NCBI RefSeq assembly: GCF_014699005.1
Contig: NZ_JACWZY010000028.1
Location: 55,690 to 119,689, forward strand
Reading direction: 5' to 3'
Source of the DNA: Spirosoma profusum
Lineage (GTDB): Bacteria; Bacteroidota; Bacteroidia; Cytophagales; Spirosomataceae
DNA: 64,000 nt
Below are positions 25,538-34,957 of the stretch, piece after piece (the first letter of the stretch is position 1; each line of letters opens with the position of its first letter). A program made the translations under genes and the position numbers. A model generated the notes under the pieces. That model saw nothing but the letters and a program-made list of their open reading frames with translations, ran no database searches and was not told the DNA's origin.

Positions 25538-25599
25538 TGAGAAAAAGAAATGATACGTAGTGGTAAAGGAAGCAAACACGTAGTCAGGCCGTTTTTCGA

Positions 25600-25607
25600 T
25601 AACTTTG
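25600..25607 (+). promoter_or_regulatory. -7 box of glycosyltransferase gene
   Basis: TAACTTTG, perfect TAnnTTTG, 73 nt before the ATG at 25681. Confidence 0.45.
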
Positions 25608-25680
25608 ACCTTTCATTGATTAAAAATCTGGCTTGTGTACGTGAACGCTACGTGCCTGTAGGAGTAACGTAGCGGATATT

Positions 25681-26856
25681 ATGAAACGAATTGTTCTGTT
25701 TGATACAATCATTGATGGGCACCATGCTGATTATCTGACTCATCTGATAAATTTCTGGCTTCATCAACGGCCCGAAGGCGAGTTACTTGTTGTTACGCAG
25801 GCGTCTTTCGAATCAACATTTCAGCAACTGGTCGACGTAGCGCCAACGGGCGCTGCGGTACGTTTTATCCCAATTCCTCAATCGGAAATTGAGCAAACAC
25901 ATCGGGCGTCGATGCTGGCTCGTGCGTTTAAAGAATGGAATCTGCTACGTCGCTACGTTCATGAATACCAGCCTTCACACGTCCTGCTAATGTATTTCGA
26001 TATTTTCCAGATGGGGCTATGGCTGGGGCGCAAAGTTCCCTGTAAGGTATCGGGTATTTATTTTCGGCCTGATTTTCACTACAAAACGGTACATGGCGTA
26101 AAAGCTCGCCTGAACGTAGTACGGAAAAAACTGACGTTACGTGGAATGCTACGTCGGAATGTACTTACCAATCTGTTCTGTCTCGACCACTCTGTGGTAG
26201 CCACGCTTCAGGCCATTGAACCGGGCGTCAACGTAGTACCGCTTCCTGACCCGGTAAAAGCGTATTCGATTCCATCTATAGAAATCGATAAGCTACGTAG
26301 CGAACTAAAAATCAAGCCTGAACGTCAGGTGTTTCTTCTCTTTGGATATCTGGATGACCGCAAAGGCATAGAGCCGTTGCTCGAAGCGCTGAAACACCTG
26401 AATCCGGCACTGCATTCGCGCATCTGTGTGGTACTAGCGGGCGCGATACGTAGCGATTACCAGCAATCAATTGAGCAGAAAATAGCAGCAATAAGCCCTG
26501 TTGTTCAAATCGTCTGTGAGTTCCGTGAAGTACGTGGGCAACGTATTCAGGCCTTTTTCGATCTGGCCGATTATGCGCTGGCGCTGTATCAGCGACACGT
26601 GGGAATGGCTTCGGTAATTATCCGGGCGGCTGTGTCAGGCAAACCCGTATTAGCATCAGATTACGGTTACGTCGGCAAAATTGTCGAGCAGGAAAAACTG
26701 GGCGCCGTGGTCGATTCGACATCGCCGGAGGCTATCAGCCAACTTCTGGAAAAAGTGCTGACGGAAGGTGTTACGTATTCAGAAGAAAACCTTCAGAAAC
26801 TGGCTTATCAGAATTCCGACGTCTGTTTCGCCGAGACAATTTTTGATGTCTTGTGA
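25681..26856 (+). CDS. Glycosyltransferase, GT4-like (GT-B fold)
   Basis: 391 residues, no signal peptide. The C-terminal nucleotide-sugar half is recognisable: VFLLFGYLDDRKGIEPLLEAL (start of the second Rossmann fold, with the DDRKG in the usual GxxxxxKG place), VQIVCEFREVRGQRIQAFFDLADYALALYQRHVGMASVIIRAAVSGKPVLASDYGYVGKIVEQEKLGAV in pieces. The last part is the EX7E-like acceptor/donor region, although the first acid of that motif is replaced by histidine/glycine. The N-terminal acceptor half starts FDTIIDGHHADYLTHLINFW. Donor and acceptor are unknown. Stands alone, followed by a hairpin at 26881-26912. Confidence 0.75.
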   Translation: MKRIVLFDTIIDGHHADYLTHLINFWLHQRPEGELLVVTQASFESTFQQLVDVAPTGAAVRFIPIPQSEIEQTHRASMLARAFKEWNLLRRYVHEYQPSHVLLMYFDIFQMGLWLGRKVPCKVSGIYFRPDFHYKTVHGVKARLNVVRKKLTLRGMLRRNVLTNLFCLDHSVVATLQAIEPGVNVVPLPDPVKAYSIPSIEIDKLRSELKIKPERQVFLLFGYLDDRKGIEPLLEALKHLNPALHSRICVVLAGAIRSDYQQSIEQKIAAISPVVQIVCEFREVRGQRIQAFFDLADYALALYQRHVGMASVIIRAAVSGKPVLASDYGYVGKIVEQEKLGAVVDSTSPEAISQLLEKVLTEGVTYSEENLQKLAYQNSDVCFAETIFDVL

Positions 26857-26880
26857 ATTAGCTCGCCTAGCCAAAATTCT

Positions 26881-26912
26881 TATTAGCCCAAAGCTAAAGC
26901 GGTGGGCTAATA
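26881..26912. terminator. Hairpin after glycosyltransferase gene
   Basis: TATTAGCCCA (26881-26890) / TGGGCTAATA (26903-26912) perfect 10-bp stem. The following sequence is only mildly T-rich, so termination is likely but not certain. Confidence 0.5.
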
Positions 26913-27025
26913 CTTCATTTAGTGTTTGATTCAAGCTATTTTCTAATTTTTTAGAAAAATAATCTTAAAACAGAGGTTAAGTTTTGCTTAAAATCTGCTC
27001 ATACTAATAAACCCACCGTACCAAC

Positions 27026-27622
27026 ATGAGCAGACGGTTACCCCAACGCGAAGCACAGCAACTTTGGCAGGATTATCAGGCGGGCGACATGTATGCCCTG
27101 GCGAAGCTCATGCAGGGGTATTATCCCGATCTGTTTCATTGGGGCATGCGGCTGCACGCCGACCGGGAATTTGTGAAAGATTGCATTCAGGAGATGTTTA
27201 TGAACCTCTGGAAAATGCAGTCGTCGATTCGGTCGGTCGAAAATGTAAGGTCGTATTTGCTGGTGGTGCTCAAAACACGGATTCTGCGCGAGTTATCCAG
27301 TAAACAACCAACGTATCAGGCGTCTTTGCCCGACGAATACGCGTTTTCAGTTGAATTTGCCGCTGATGTACGGCTCATTGAGGAAGAGCATGAAATCTAT
27401 CAGATCCGTCGGCTGGAACATGTCATCAACCACCTGCCCGAGCGCCAGAAAGAACTCATTTACCTTCGGTTTTACCAGAACCTGAATTTTGAGCAGATTG
27501 CCGAAGTCATGCAGCTCGGTCGGCAGTCGGTCTATAATTTGCTGCAAAAGTCCCTGAATAGCCTCCGCAAAAACTGGACTGCCAGCCTCCTGGGGTTCAT
27601 GATTTACTGGCTCAATACGTAG
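27026..27622 (+). CDS. ECF-type RNA polymerase sigma factor
   Basis: 198 residues. Sigma region 2 is YYPDLFHWGMRLHADREFVKDCIQEMFMNLWK (DNA melting and core binding) and region 4 is LPERQKELIYLRFYQNLNFEQIAEVMQLGRQSVYNLLQKSLNSLRK (-35 recognition). It is the Bacteroidota type that is controlled by a FecR-like anti-sigma factor and a TonB-linked transducer, and those are the next two genes. It probably activates the SusC/SusD and sugar-acid genes downstream. A TTCTAATTTTTTAGAA palindrome lies about 75 bp upstream of the start. Confidence 0.92.
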   Translation: MSRRLPQREAQQLWQDYQAGDMYALAKLMQGYYPDLFHWGMRLHADREFVKDCIQEMFMNLWKMQSSIRSVENVRSYLLVVLKTRILRELSSKQPTYQASLPDEYAFSVEFAADVRLIEEEHEIYQIRRLEHVINHLPERQKELIYLRFYQNLNFEQIAEVMQLGRQSVYNLLQKSLNSLRKNWTASLLGFMIYWLNT

Positions 27623-27660
27623 TATCACCGCACACGCGAAACCGAACATTGTAAACGGAG

Positions 27661-28776
27661 ATGAAAAATTACGACTCATACGGGGCTGAGGATTTTATTC
27701 AGGATGAAGACTTTCGCGACTGGGTGCAGGGACGTAGCAGTCAGGAGACGTTCTGGCTTTCGTTTCTTCAGCAACATCCTCAGAAACAAGAGGCTTTTCA
27801 CCTGGCTGAGCGGTTCATTCGGGCGGCTTCTGTTACATCCGACGAAATTGGTGAAGCGGAAATCCGAAAAGAAACTGAACAGTTTCTGGGAAAAGCGGCT
27901 GCGTATATACCTCACCGTAAGGTTATCCGCGAGCCAATACGTAGTGCCAGAAAACCATCGACAGCGCGCTATCGGTTAGGTAAACGAGTCGTATTAGCGA
28001 TGCTGATGGTTGTGTTGGCGGGTTTGAGTTGGTACGTTACCACCGAAAGTCGGACGCAATTGATGCCTCATTTGGCAAAGCGATCGACGGCCAATCAACT
28101 GGTTATAACGGCGAATGATAGCCAGCAGCCACTACGTGTGGTTCTGGGTGATAGCTCAGAGGTTTTGCTAAGTCCCAAAAGCCAGCTACGTTATCCCTCA
28201 CAGTTTGCCGGTGCCACACGGACGGTGTATCTAAAAGGGGAAGCTCAATTTTCGGTAAAGCGTCGTAATCAGCCGTTTATGGTGTATACCGGCGATATGG
28301 TGACGAAAGTGCTCGGTACGCGCTTCGTGGTGCGGGCGTTTGATCTTGACAAAAAATTTACGGTACAGGTGCTGTCGGGTAAGGTATCCGTTTACAAGCC
28401 TTCACCCAATCAGTCGCCCAACAACAAGGAAGTGAAAGGTCTGATTCTGCACGCCAATCAGGCTGCCATTTTCGAAAAAAGTGATGGTAATCTGACCAAA
28501 ACGCTGGTGACAAATCCAGCTTTAACGACGCAGGAAGCCGACGAAAATCAATTTGTGTATGATGAAGTAGCGCTACCGCTTATTCTGCGGGAAGTTGAGC
28601 TGAGTTACGGCATCCCGATTCAGTTTGACGAACAAAGTTTTGAGACCTGTAAAATCACGGCTACGCTGTCAAATGAGTCGCTCTATGAAAAACTGGACGT
28701 ATTGTGCAAAGCGGCTTCGGCCAGCTACGAAATCACCGACGGCCAGATTGTGATCACCCGGAAAAGCTATCGATAG
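27661..28776 (+). CDS. FecR-family anti-sigma factor
   Basis: 371 residues. The N-terminal cytoplasmic part (1-115) binds sigma; one membrane helix follows at about 117-136 (VVLAMLMVVLAGLSWYV). The periplasmic FecR domain (about 160-270) holds VVLGDSSEVLLSPKSQLRYP, GEAQFSVKRRNQPFMVYTGDMVTKVLGTRFVVRAF in sequence and the DUF4974/STN-like C-terminus (about 300-370; FVYDEVALPLILREVELSYGI). Lies 38 bp after the sigma gene and 75 bp before susC, the standard transducer order: ligand-loaded SusC contacts FecR, which frees sigma. Confidence 0.92.
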   Translation: MKNYDSYGAEDFIQDEDFRDWVQGRSSQETFWLSFLQQHPQKQEAFHLAERFIRAASVTSDEIGEAEIRKETEQFLGKAAAYIPHRKVIREPIRSARKPSTARYRLGKRVVLAMLMVVLAGLSWYVTTESRTQLMPHLAKRSTANQLVITANDSQQPLRVVLGDSSEVLLSPKSQLRYPSQFAGATRTVYLKGEAQFSVKRRNQPFMVYTGDMVTKVLGTRFVVRAFDLDKKFTVQVLSGKVSVYKPSPNQSPNNKEVKGLILHANQAAIFEKSDGNLTKTLVTNPALTTQEADENQFVYDEVALPLILREVELSYGIPIQFDEQSFETCKITATLSNESLYEKLDVLCKAASASYEITDGQIVITRKSYR

Positions 28777-28851
28777 AAAGCTCCGGCAGGCTCCGCGCCA
28801 ACGTAACGTTCCTGAAATCCTATTCCTAACCTTTTAATCAAGACAATACTC

Positions 28852-31800
28852 ATGAAAAAATATCTCCCTAACTACTGTTGGGCTACGATCATGAGGTTTT
28901 CACTAACCCAAAGTTTAGTAATGATCTTCGTGGTGGGCGTTTCGTATGCCTATCCGTCAAGTGCGCAGGATTATCTGCGCCGACGCCTGACGCTTCATGC
29001 AGATAATCAGGAAATTAAAAAGGTATTGACCGATATCGAGAAAGCTACAGGTGTGCAGTTTGTCTACAGTACGGAGGTGATTGAGCCGAAACAGAAAATC
29101 ACCATTCAGGCCAATAACGCTACGTTGGAAGAAGTACTGATTCGGTACTTTAAACCCTTGAAAGTGAATTACGAACTAGTCGGGCGAAAGCTGGTTTTAT
29201 CAGCCATTACTCCCTCGTCTCCCCAAACGGGCATGATCGAATCCATTGAACCCAACCCCACGTTAGCGGCCGATCCTAAACGTGTTGTGTCGGGAAAAGT
29301 AACTGACGAAAAAGGAGCTGGGCTTCCAGGGGTGAGTGTACTGATAAAGGGCTCACAACGGGGAACAACGACCAGCTCAGAAGGAACCTTTCAACTTGAT
29401 GTTCCTGATAGCGGAAATCCGGTGCTGGTGTTCAGTTTTGTCGGCTACGAAACCAAGGAAATGACGGTGGGAAATCAATCGACGTTTCAGGTGTTGATGA
29501 CACCCGCCGACAAAGCCTTGAGTGAGGTTGTCGTGACGGCGTTAGGTATTAAAAAGCAGGCCAAAAGTATCGGTTACGCTACCTCCACCGTTACGTCGGA
29601 CCAGATTACGGTGAACCGCACGGCGAATTTTATGAATTCACTTCAGGGGAAAATTCCGGGCGTAAACATTACGTCGCTGGGCACGGGTCCGGCTGGTACG
29701 TCTAAAATTCGGATTCGTGGCCAGTCGTCATTTGGAGGCAATAATTCCCCGCTGATTGTGGTCAACGGCGTACCTATCGATAACACCAACTACGGTGCGC
29801 GGGGCGACGTATCGGAAAAAGGCAGCAACCGTACGTCCGATGGTGGGGACGGTCTAAGTAGCATCAATCCCGACAATATTGAAACGATGACCGTGCTGAA
29901 AGGTGCAGCGGCTTCGGCCTTGTATGGGTCGCGGGCGAAGGACGGCGTTATCATGATTACGACGAAAACCCGAGGAACTGGTTCGGGGATTGGCGTAGAA
30001 TACAACTCCAACTTCACCAGCGAAACGCCACTCGATTATACGGATTATCAATACGAATACGGGCAGGGCGAAAATGGCGTTCGGCCAACGGCTCCGTTTC
30101 CTACGTCGGGGCAGTGGAGTTTTGGCGAGAAATTTCAACCGGGCATGACCCAGATTCTGTTCGATGGTGTAGAGGCTCCCTACGTAGCGCAGCGGAATCA
30201 GATTTCGCAATATTACCAGAAAGGCCAAACCTGGACTAATACCGTTAGTCTGTCGTCGGGGGGCGAATTCGGCGGTTTCAACCTGTCCATTTCCAACCTC
30301 GACAACCGGCTCATTTTGCCCGGTTCGAGCTATAACCGTAAGACGATCAATTTGGGGTTTACACAGACGCTGGCTAAAAAGCTGACTATTTCAGGAAACA
30401 TCAATTACTCCAATGAATTCCGGAAAAACCCGCCGAACATCGCCGAACAGGATTATAGCCCGGTGGTAATATTCAGCATGGCGAATTCGATGCCACTTGA
30501 TTTGCTGGAAAAATACGCGTCGGATGCCAACGGAAACGAGGTTGTCTGGTCGCGGTTTACCAACCGAACCAATCCATATTTCGCTCTGAAACGCTTCGAT
30601 AACATACGTAACGACCGGATTTTCGGCAACCTGACCGCACGCTACAACTTCACGGACTGGCTCTTCATTCAGGCGCGGGTAGGGCAGGACTATTACTCCC
30701 GCGAGCAGGATTACAACCTGCCTACCGGAACCCAGCGTCAACCCGCAGCCCCGGCGGGTTTTGTGAACGGGCAGTATACGCAGGACTCCCGGATGGTTCG
30801 TGAACTCAATACAGACTTCCTGATTGGAGCAAATCGCACCTTCGGGCCAATTGGGGTGAACCTGAATGCGGGCGGCAACCAGATGTACCGACGTATCAGT
30901 CGGCACAACGTATTTGTGCAGGATTTTTACACCCGTGGCCTTTACACCATCGGCAATGGTCGCCAGCGCGACGCTACGTATGAATTCTCAGAGCGGCAGG
31001 TAAACTCGCTGTATGGCTCTGCCGAAGTATCGTACAAAGACTTTCTATTTTTAAACGGAACGGTACGTAACGATTGGTTCTCAACCCTTTCCCCCGCAAA
31101 CCGGAGCATTTTATATCCATCTGTTACGGCCAGCTTCGTGCTGTCGCAGGCATTTGCGCAGAGCTTGCCAAACTGGATTTCGTTCGCAAAAATCCGTGCT
31201 GCCTATGCCGAAGTAGGTAGTGATACCGATGTGCAGCCCTATTCTAATAATCTCTTCTACGGCATCAACGCCCAGCAGTTTCCATCGCCCAGCGGTGCCG
31301 CTCAGCCATTGGCAACCATCAGCGGCTCTACAGTTCCTAACGCCAATTTAAAACCTATGCGGGTTTCGGAAAAAGAGTTTGGGCTGGAGTTGAAACTCTT
31401 CAACAACCGGATCGGCCTGGATTTTACGTACTACGACAAACTCTCGTCGGACCAGATTCTGCGAGCGCAGACTTCAGATGCGGGAGGTTACCTGTCGCAG
31501 TTAATCAACGTAGGACAAAGTCGGAACCAGGGACTGGAAATGCTGGTGACCTTTTCTCCCCTGAAAACGCCTAATTTTCTCTGGGACGTTAACCTGAATG
31601 CGGCTTACAACAAAACAAAAGTGCTTGACTTGGGCCCCAGTGTCGCCGACAACATGATCACCGTCGGAACGGGCGAATTTACCGGGGAACTGCGTCAGGT
31701 AGTAGGCCAGCCAATGGGCCAGCTCTACGGCTTTGGTTATCTGAGAGATGCGCAGGGACGTCAGGTGTTCGATGCTGGTAACGGACGGCCATTACGTACT

Positions 31801-32358
31801 GCGACTCAGATTCCATTTGGAAGTGCGTTGCCACTTTGGGTAGGAGGTATTACCAACAGCTTCACGTACAAAGGCATCAGTTTATCGTTCCTGATTGATT
31901 TCAAATTAGGTGGCAAAATGATTTCGGGTACTAACCACAATGCATGGCGGCACGGTCTCCATAAGGCAACGCTAATTGGTCGGGCCGAAAATTTCGTGAT
32001 CGGCGATGGTGTCAATCCGAACGGAGAAGTAAACAAAACGAAATCAGGTGTACAGGCTTATTACGAAACGGTACGTTCGCAGAACATCGCCGAAGAGTTT
32101 GTGTATGACGCTGGTCTGTGGCAGTTGCGCCAGATCACCATCGGCTACGATTTCTCGAAGTTTCTGCCGTCTACGATTCCGTTCATTAAAGGTATACGGT
32201 TGAATGCCGTGGCTAACAACGTAGCAGTTATCAAGAAATGGGTTCCCAATATTCACCCCGAGCAGTTTGGTTTTCCTTCGGATAATTTGATCGGTCTGGA
32301 AGCCACTGGTTTGCCCATTACACGTAGCATCGGATTCAATCTGAACGTCAAATTTTAA
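28852..32358 (+). CDS. SusC/RagA TonB-dependent outer-membrane transporter with STN signalling domain
   Basis: 1168 residues. After the leader (to about residue 37, SSAQD) there is an STN domain (about 45-120; LTLHADNQEIKKVLTDIEKA) that signals to FecR. Next come a CarboxypepD_reg-like domain (about 145-225; VSGKVTDEKGAGLPGVSVLI), the plug (about 230-345; QGKIPGVNITSLGTGPAGTS, DNIETMTVLKGAAASALYGS) and a 22-strand barrel ending in FNLNVKF with terminal aromatic residue. It imports oligosaccharides or other large ligands with the SusD partner downstream. The STN domain ties it to the sigma/FecR pair, so substrate uptake itself should induce the locus. Confidence 0.95.
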   Translation: MKKYLPNYCWATIMRFSLTQSLVMIFVVGVSYAYPSSAQDYLRRRLTLHADNQEIKKVLTDIEKATGVQFVYSTEVIEPKQKITIQANNATLEEVLIRYFKPLKVNYELVGRKLVLSAITPSSPQTGMIESIEPNPTLAADPKRVVSGKVTDEKGAGLPGVSVLIKGSQRGTTTSSEGTFQLDVPDSGNPVLVFSFVGYETKEMTVGNQSTFQVLMTPADKALSEVVVTALGIKKQAKSIGYATSTVTSDQITVNRTANFMNSLQGKIPGVNITSLGTGPAGTSKIRIRGQSSFGGNNSPLIVVNGVPIDNTNYGARGDVSEKGSNRTSDGGDGLSSINPDNIETMTVLKGAAASALYGSRAKDGVIMITTKTRGTGSGIGVEYNSNFTSETPLDYTDYQYEYGQGENGVRPTAPFPTSGQWSFGEKFQPGMTQILFDGVEAPYVAQRNQISQYYQKGQTWTNTVSLSSGGEFGGFNLSISNLDNRLILPGSSYNRKTINLGFTQTLAKKLTISGNINYSNEFRKNPPNIAEQDYSPVVIFSMANSMPLDLLEKYASDANGNEVVWSRFTNRTNPYFALKRFDNIRNDRIFGNLTARYNFTDWLFIQARVGQDYYSREQDYNLPTGTQRQPAAPAGFVNGQYTQDSRMVRELNTDFLIGANRTFGPIGVNLNAGGNQMYRRISRHNVFVQDFYTRGLYTIGNGRQRDATYEFSERQVNSLYGSAEVSYKDFLFLNGTVRNDWFSTLSPANRSILYPSVTASFVLSQAFAQSLPNWISFAKIRAAYAEVGSDTDVQPYSNNLFYGINAQQFPSPSGAAQPLATISGSTVPNANLKPMRVSEKEFGLELKLFNNRIGLDFTYYDKLSSDQILRAQTSDAGGYLSQLINVGQSRNQGLEMLVTFSPLKTPNFLWDVNLNAAYNKTKVLDLGPSVADNMITVGTGEFTGELRQVVGQPMGQLYGFGYLRDAQGRQVFDAGNGRPLRTATQIPFGSALPLWVGGITNSFTYKGISLSFLIDFKLGGKMISGTNHNAWRHGLHKATLIGRAENFVIGDGVNPNGEVNKTKSGVQAYYETVRSQNIAEEFVYDAGLWQLRQITIGYDFSKFLPSTIPFIKGIRLNAVANNVAVIKKWVPNIHPEQFGFPSDNLIGLEATGLPITRSIGFNLNVKF

Positions 32359-32403
32359 TAGCATCCCGGCAGATTATTTTGTGAATCTCCAAAACAGACT
32401 ATC

Positions 32404-33933
32404 ATGAAAACCTTCAATAAATACCTTTCTGTAGGTGTGCTGAGTGCTTTTCTGCTAAGCTCCTGCGACAAAGGCTTCGACCAGATGAACGTCAACCCGA
32501 TAGCCCTGACGGCTGTTGATCCTGGCTTTCAGTTGAATACGGCTATTGTGAACAGTGCCCCCGCTTACGGGAATCTGAGCTACGAAACTACGATTGTAAA
32601 ACAGATGATTACGCCTTTTAGTGGGCAGGGCTCGGCGGCCAATTTCAATCAGGATAACCGAAGTGTAGCGGCTGGCAACTGGAATTCGTATTATCAGACC
32701 AACATTAAGGAACTAACGGACGTAATCACCAAAACCAAATCAGATGCGGCACGTAGTAACCTGTATAACATGGCTCGAATCTGGCGGGCGTATACGTTCA
32801 TGCTCCTGACCGATACGTATGGCGACATACCCTACACCCAGGCCGGAAAAAGCTATCTGGAAGGCGTCGTAACGCCCGTGTACGATACGCAGGAGTCAGT
32901 TTACACAGACATTCTGGCCGAACTGGATGGAGCTTCGGCGGCAATGGATGCTGCAAAAGCGAAGGTTGCCACCGACATAATGTACGATGGCGACGTGGTG
33001 AAATGGAAGCGAATGGGTTACTCGTTGTTGCTACGTGCCGCCATGCGACTCTCAAAAGTAAACCCGACCAAAGCGGCCGAATACGTAACGAAAGCCGTTG
33101 CGGGTGGCCTGATGCAGTCGAACGACGACAATGCGATCATCCGGCATACGGCCAGTTTCACGAACCCTATTGGTTCTCAGCTAAATGGGGGTCAGTCGGC
33201 GTTCTTTTACCTGGCCGACGATTTTGTTAAATACCTGAGCCAAAACAACGACCCACGACTGGCTTCCATTGCCGTTCGCTACGTTGGTGCAACCAGTGGC
33301 GCACAGCAGGTCGAGTCCAGAGCCAACCGCACGCCAGCCGCTCAGATTGGCGCACCTTTGGGCTACGATAACACAACTATCAGCTCAGCCGTAACGGCGA
33401 GTAAATTAGCCAGCCTATGGGATTACAGCCAACTCGACCGCACTCGGATGGCTAGCCTACTTGCGCCAAGTTTTCTCGTTACGTATGCCCAAACGCAACT
33501 CTTGTTGTCCGAAGCTGTATTTCGGAAATGGGCAACCGGCGATGCGGCTGCTTTATTCTCCAACGGTATCCGGTCGCACATGCGGCAATTTGCCAGTTAC
33601 GGGGCCAGTACAGCTATTGCCGATGCCGCCATCAATACCTACGTAACGGCCAACCCGCTTACGGCGGGGAAAGAACTGGAGCAAATCAACACGCAGTATT
33701 GGGTGGCTTCGTTCTTGATCGGCCCCGAAACCTGGGCGAATTTCCGACGTAGCGGTTTCCCGGTTCTGACGCCAAATCCATACCCCGGCAGCGACCTGAA
33801 AACCGAGCCGTTCATCCGCCGACTGACCTATACGGACGCTGAATTGAACGTCAACAAAACGAATGTGCAGCAGGCAATCAGCCGTCAGGGCCCCAATTTA
33901 TTAGACACCCGCATTTGGTGGGATAAGAAGTAA
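32404..33933 (+). CDS. SusD/RagB-family surface lipoprotein
   Basis: 509 residues. Lipoprotein leader MKTFNKYLSVGVLSAFLLSSC. It reads as the SusD-like_2 branch: FDQMNVNPIALTAVDPGFQLNTAI, YNMARIWRAYTFMLLTDTYGDIPYTQA (TPR-like helices), WKRMGYSLLLRAAMRLSKVNP, and a C-terminal QYWVASFLIGPETWANFRRSGFP. SusD lids the SusC barrel and binds the glycan. It follows susC by 45 bp. No glycoside hydrolase accompanies the pair, in contrast to classic polysaccharide loci, which suggests a small or already-processed substrate. Confidence 0.93.
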   Translation: MKTFNKYLSVGVLSAFLLSSCDKGFDQMNVNPIALTAVDPGFQLNTAIVNSAPAYGNLSYETTIVKQMITPFSGQGSAANFNQDNRSVAAGNWNSYYQTNIKELTDVITKTKSDAARSNLYNMARIWRAYTFMLLTDTYGDIPYTQAGKSYLEGVVTPVYDTQESVYTDILAELDGASAAMDAAKAKVATDIMYDGDVVKWKRMGYSLLLRAAMRLSKVNPTKAAEYVTKAVAGGLMQSNDDNAIIRHTASFTNPIGSQLNGGQSAFFYLADDFVKYLSQNNDPRLASIAVRYVGATSGAQQVESRANRTPAAQIGAPLGYDNTTISSAVTASKLASLWDYSQLDRTRMASLLAPSFLVTYAQTQLLLSEAVFRKWATGDAAALFSNGIRSHMRQFASYGASTAIADAAINTYVTANPLTAGKELEQINTQYWVASFLIGPETWANFRRSGFPVLTPNPYPGSDLKTEPFIRRLTYTDAELNVNKTNVQQAISRQGPNLLDTRIWWDKK

Positions 33934-34039
33934 AAATTGGCGGGGGAAATGCCTCATCAACTTGGTTACGTAGCGGGTTTAGACTATTTTTTGTTTCATG
34001 AAAATTGACAGGAATGGTAACAACAGGAGACGCAACGGA

Positions 34040-34957
34040 ATGACAACCCGGCGCGAACTTCTTGGTTCTCTGACAGGATTGGGACTTGCACAGGTCTGTT
34101 TTGGTGGATCTCTGAATCAGGAAAAGCTGTTAGCCTACGGTCCCGCTGAACCAGTTATCGAGTGGAATGCGCACATTTTCAGTCCCGATCTGAGCCGTTT
34201 TCCGTTTCATCCCAAGGCTGTTTATAAACCGGATGTGTCTAAACAACCTGCCGATCCCCTGGCTGCGTATCTGCAACGACTTAACGATGAAAAAATCGAC
34301 CGGGCGGTTATCGTCCATCCCGAACCCTATGGTGACGACCACGCATTGATTCTCGATTGCCTCCGACGCGAGCCTAACCGGTTGAGAGGAACGACTTTAT
34401 ATTTCCCGAACGACACCGAATCGCCCCGGAAGCTGGCTGCATTGGTGCGGCAGGAGCCTCGCATCGTCTCTACCCGCTTTCATGCCCATCGGGGTAAAGA
34501 AATGTACTTGAATACATTTGCCGACTCAGGTGTGCGGGCGCTGTGGAAGCAGGCGGTTGACCTCAATCTGGTGATTGAATTGCACATTGGGCCCAATTAT
34601 GCGCGTCAGGCCGGGCAGGCTATTGCGGCATTTCCCGGTTGTAAAGTCCTGATCGATCACCTGGCTGAACCGCAAATGGGAACAGGGCCCGAATATGCCG
34701 ATGTGTTAGAGCTAGCCCGGTTTCCTAATGTATTTATGAAGCTATCCGGACTGGGACATTTTGCCAATGACGAACCCTATTTTGAGAGTGCTAGACCTTT
34801 TACACGTCGGGTAATCAAGGAGTTTGGCCCGGAACGGGTAGTTTGGGGAAGTGATTCACCATCTATTGTTGAGAAACATATGGCTGAGTATTCCGAGACA
34901 GATCGTGCTAAGGTGAAGGGCGGAAATCTCCGTAAGTTGCTAAATTGGGCGGTATGA
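34040..34957 (+). CDS. Amidohydrolase-superfamily enzyme, Tat-type leader; candidate sugar-diacid lactonase
   Basis: 305 residues from the ATG at 34040 (MTTRRELLGSLTGLGLAQVC, a twin-arginine-like leader); an ATG at 33998 would add 14 basic residues. The TIM-barrel amidohydrolase_2 fold is shown by EWNAHIFSPDLSRFPFHP, the HPEPYGDDHALILDCL region, RFHAHRGKEM, LIDHLAEP and VWGSDSPS. Relatives include pyrone-dicarboxylate lactonase and the galactarolactone/glucarolactone enzymes. The first metal motif is NAHIF, not DxHxH, as usual in the metal-free lactonase branch. The 4-nt ATGA overlap with the next aldolase gene indicates one transcript and one pathway; a sugar-diacid lactone is a reasoned guess for the substrate. 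Confidence 0.78.
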   Translation: MTTRRELLGSLTGLGLAQVCFGGSLNQEKLLAYGPAEPVIEWNAHIFSPDLSRFPFHPKAVYKPDVSKQPADPLAAYLQRLNDEKIDRAVIVHPEPYGDDHALILDCLRREPNRLRGTTLYFPNDTESPRKLAALVRQEPRIVSTRFHAHRGKEMYLNTFADSGVRALWKQAVDLNLVIELHIGPNYARQAGQAIAAFPGCKVLIDHLAEPQMGTGPEYADVLELARFPNVFMKLSGLGHFANDEPYFESARPFTRRVIKEFGPERVVWGSDSPSIVEKHMAEYSETDRAKVKGGNLRKLLNWAV

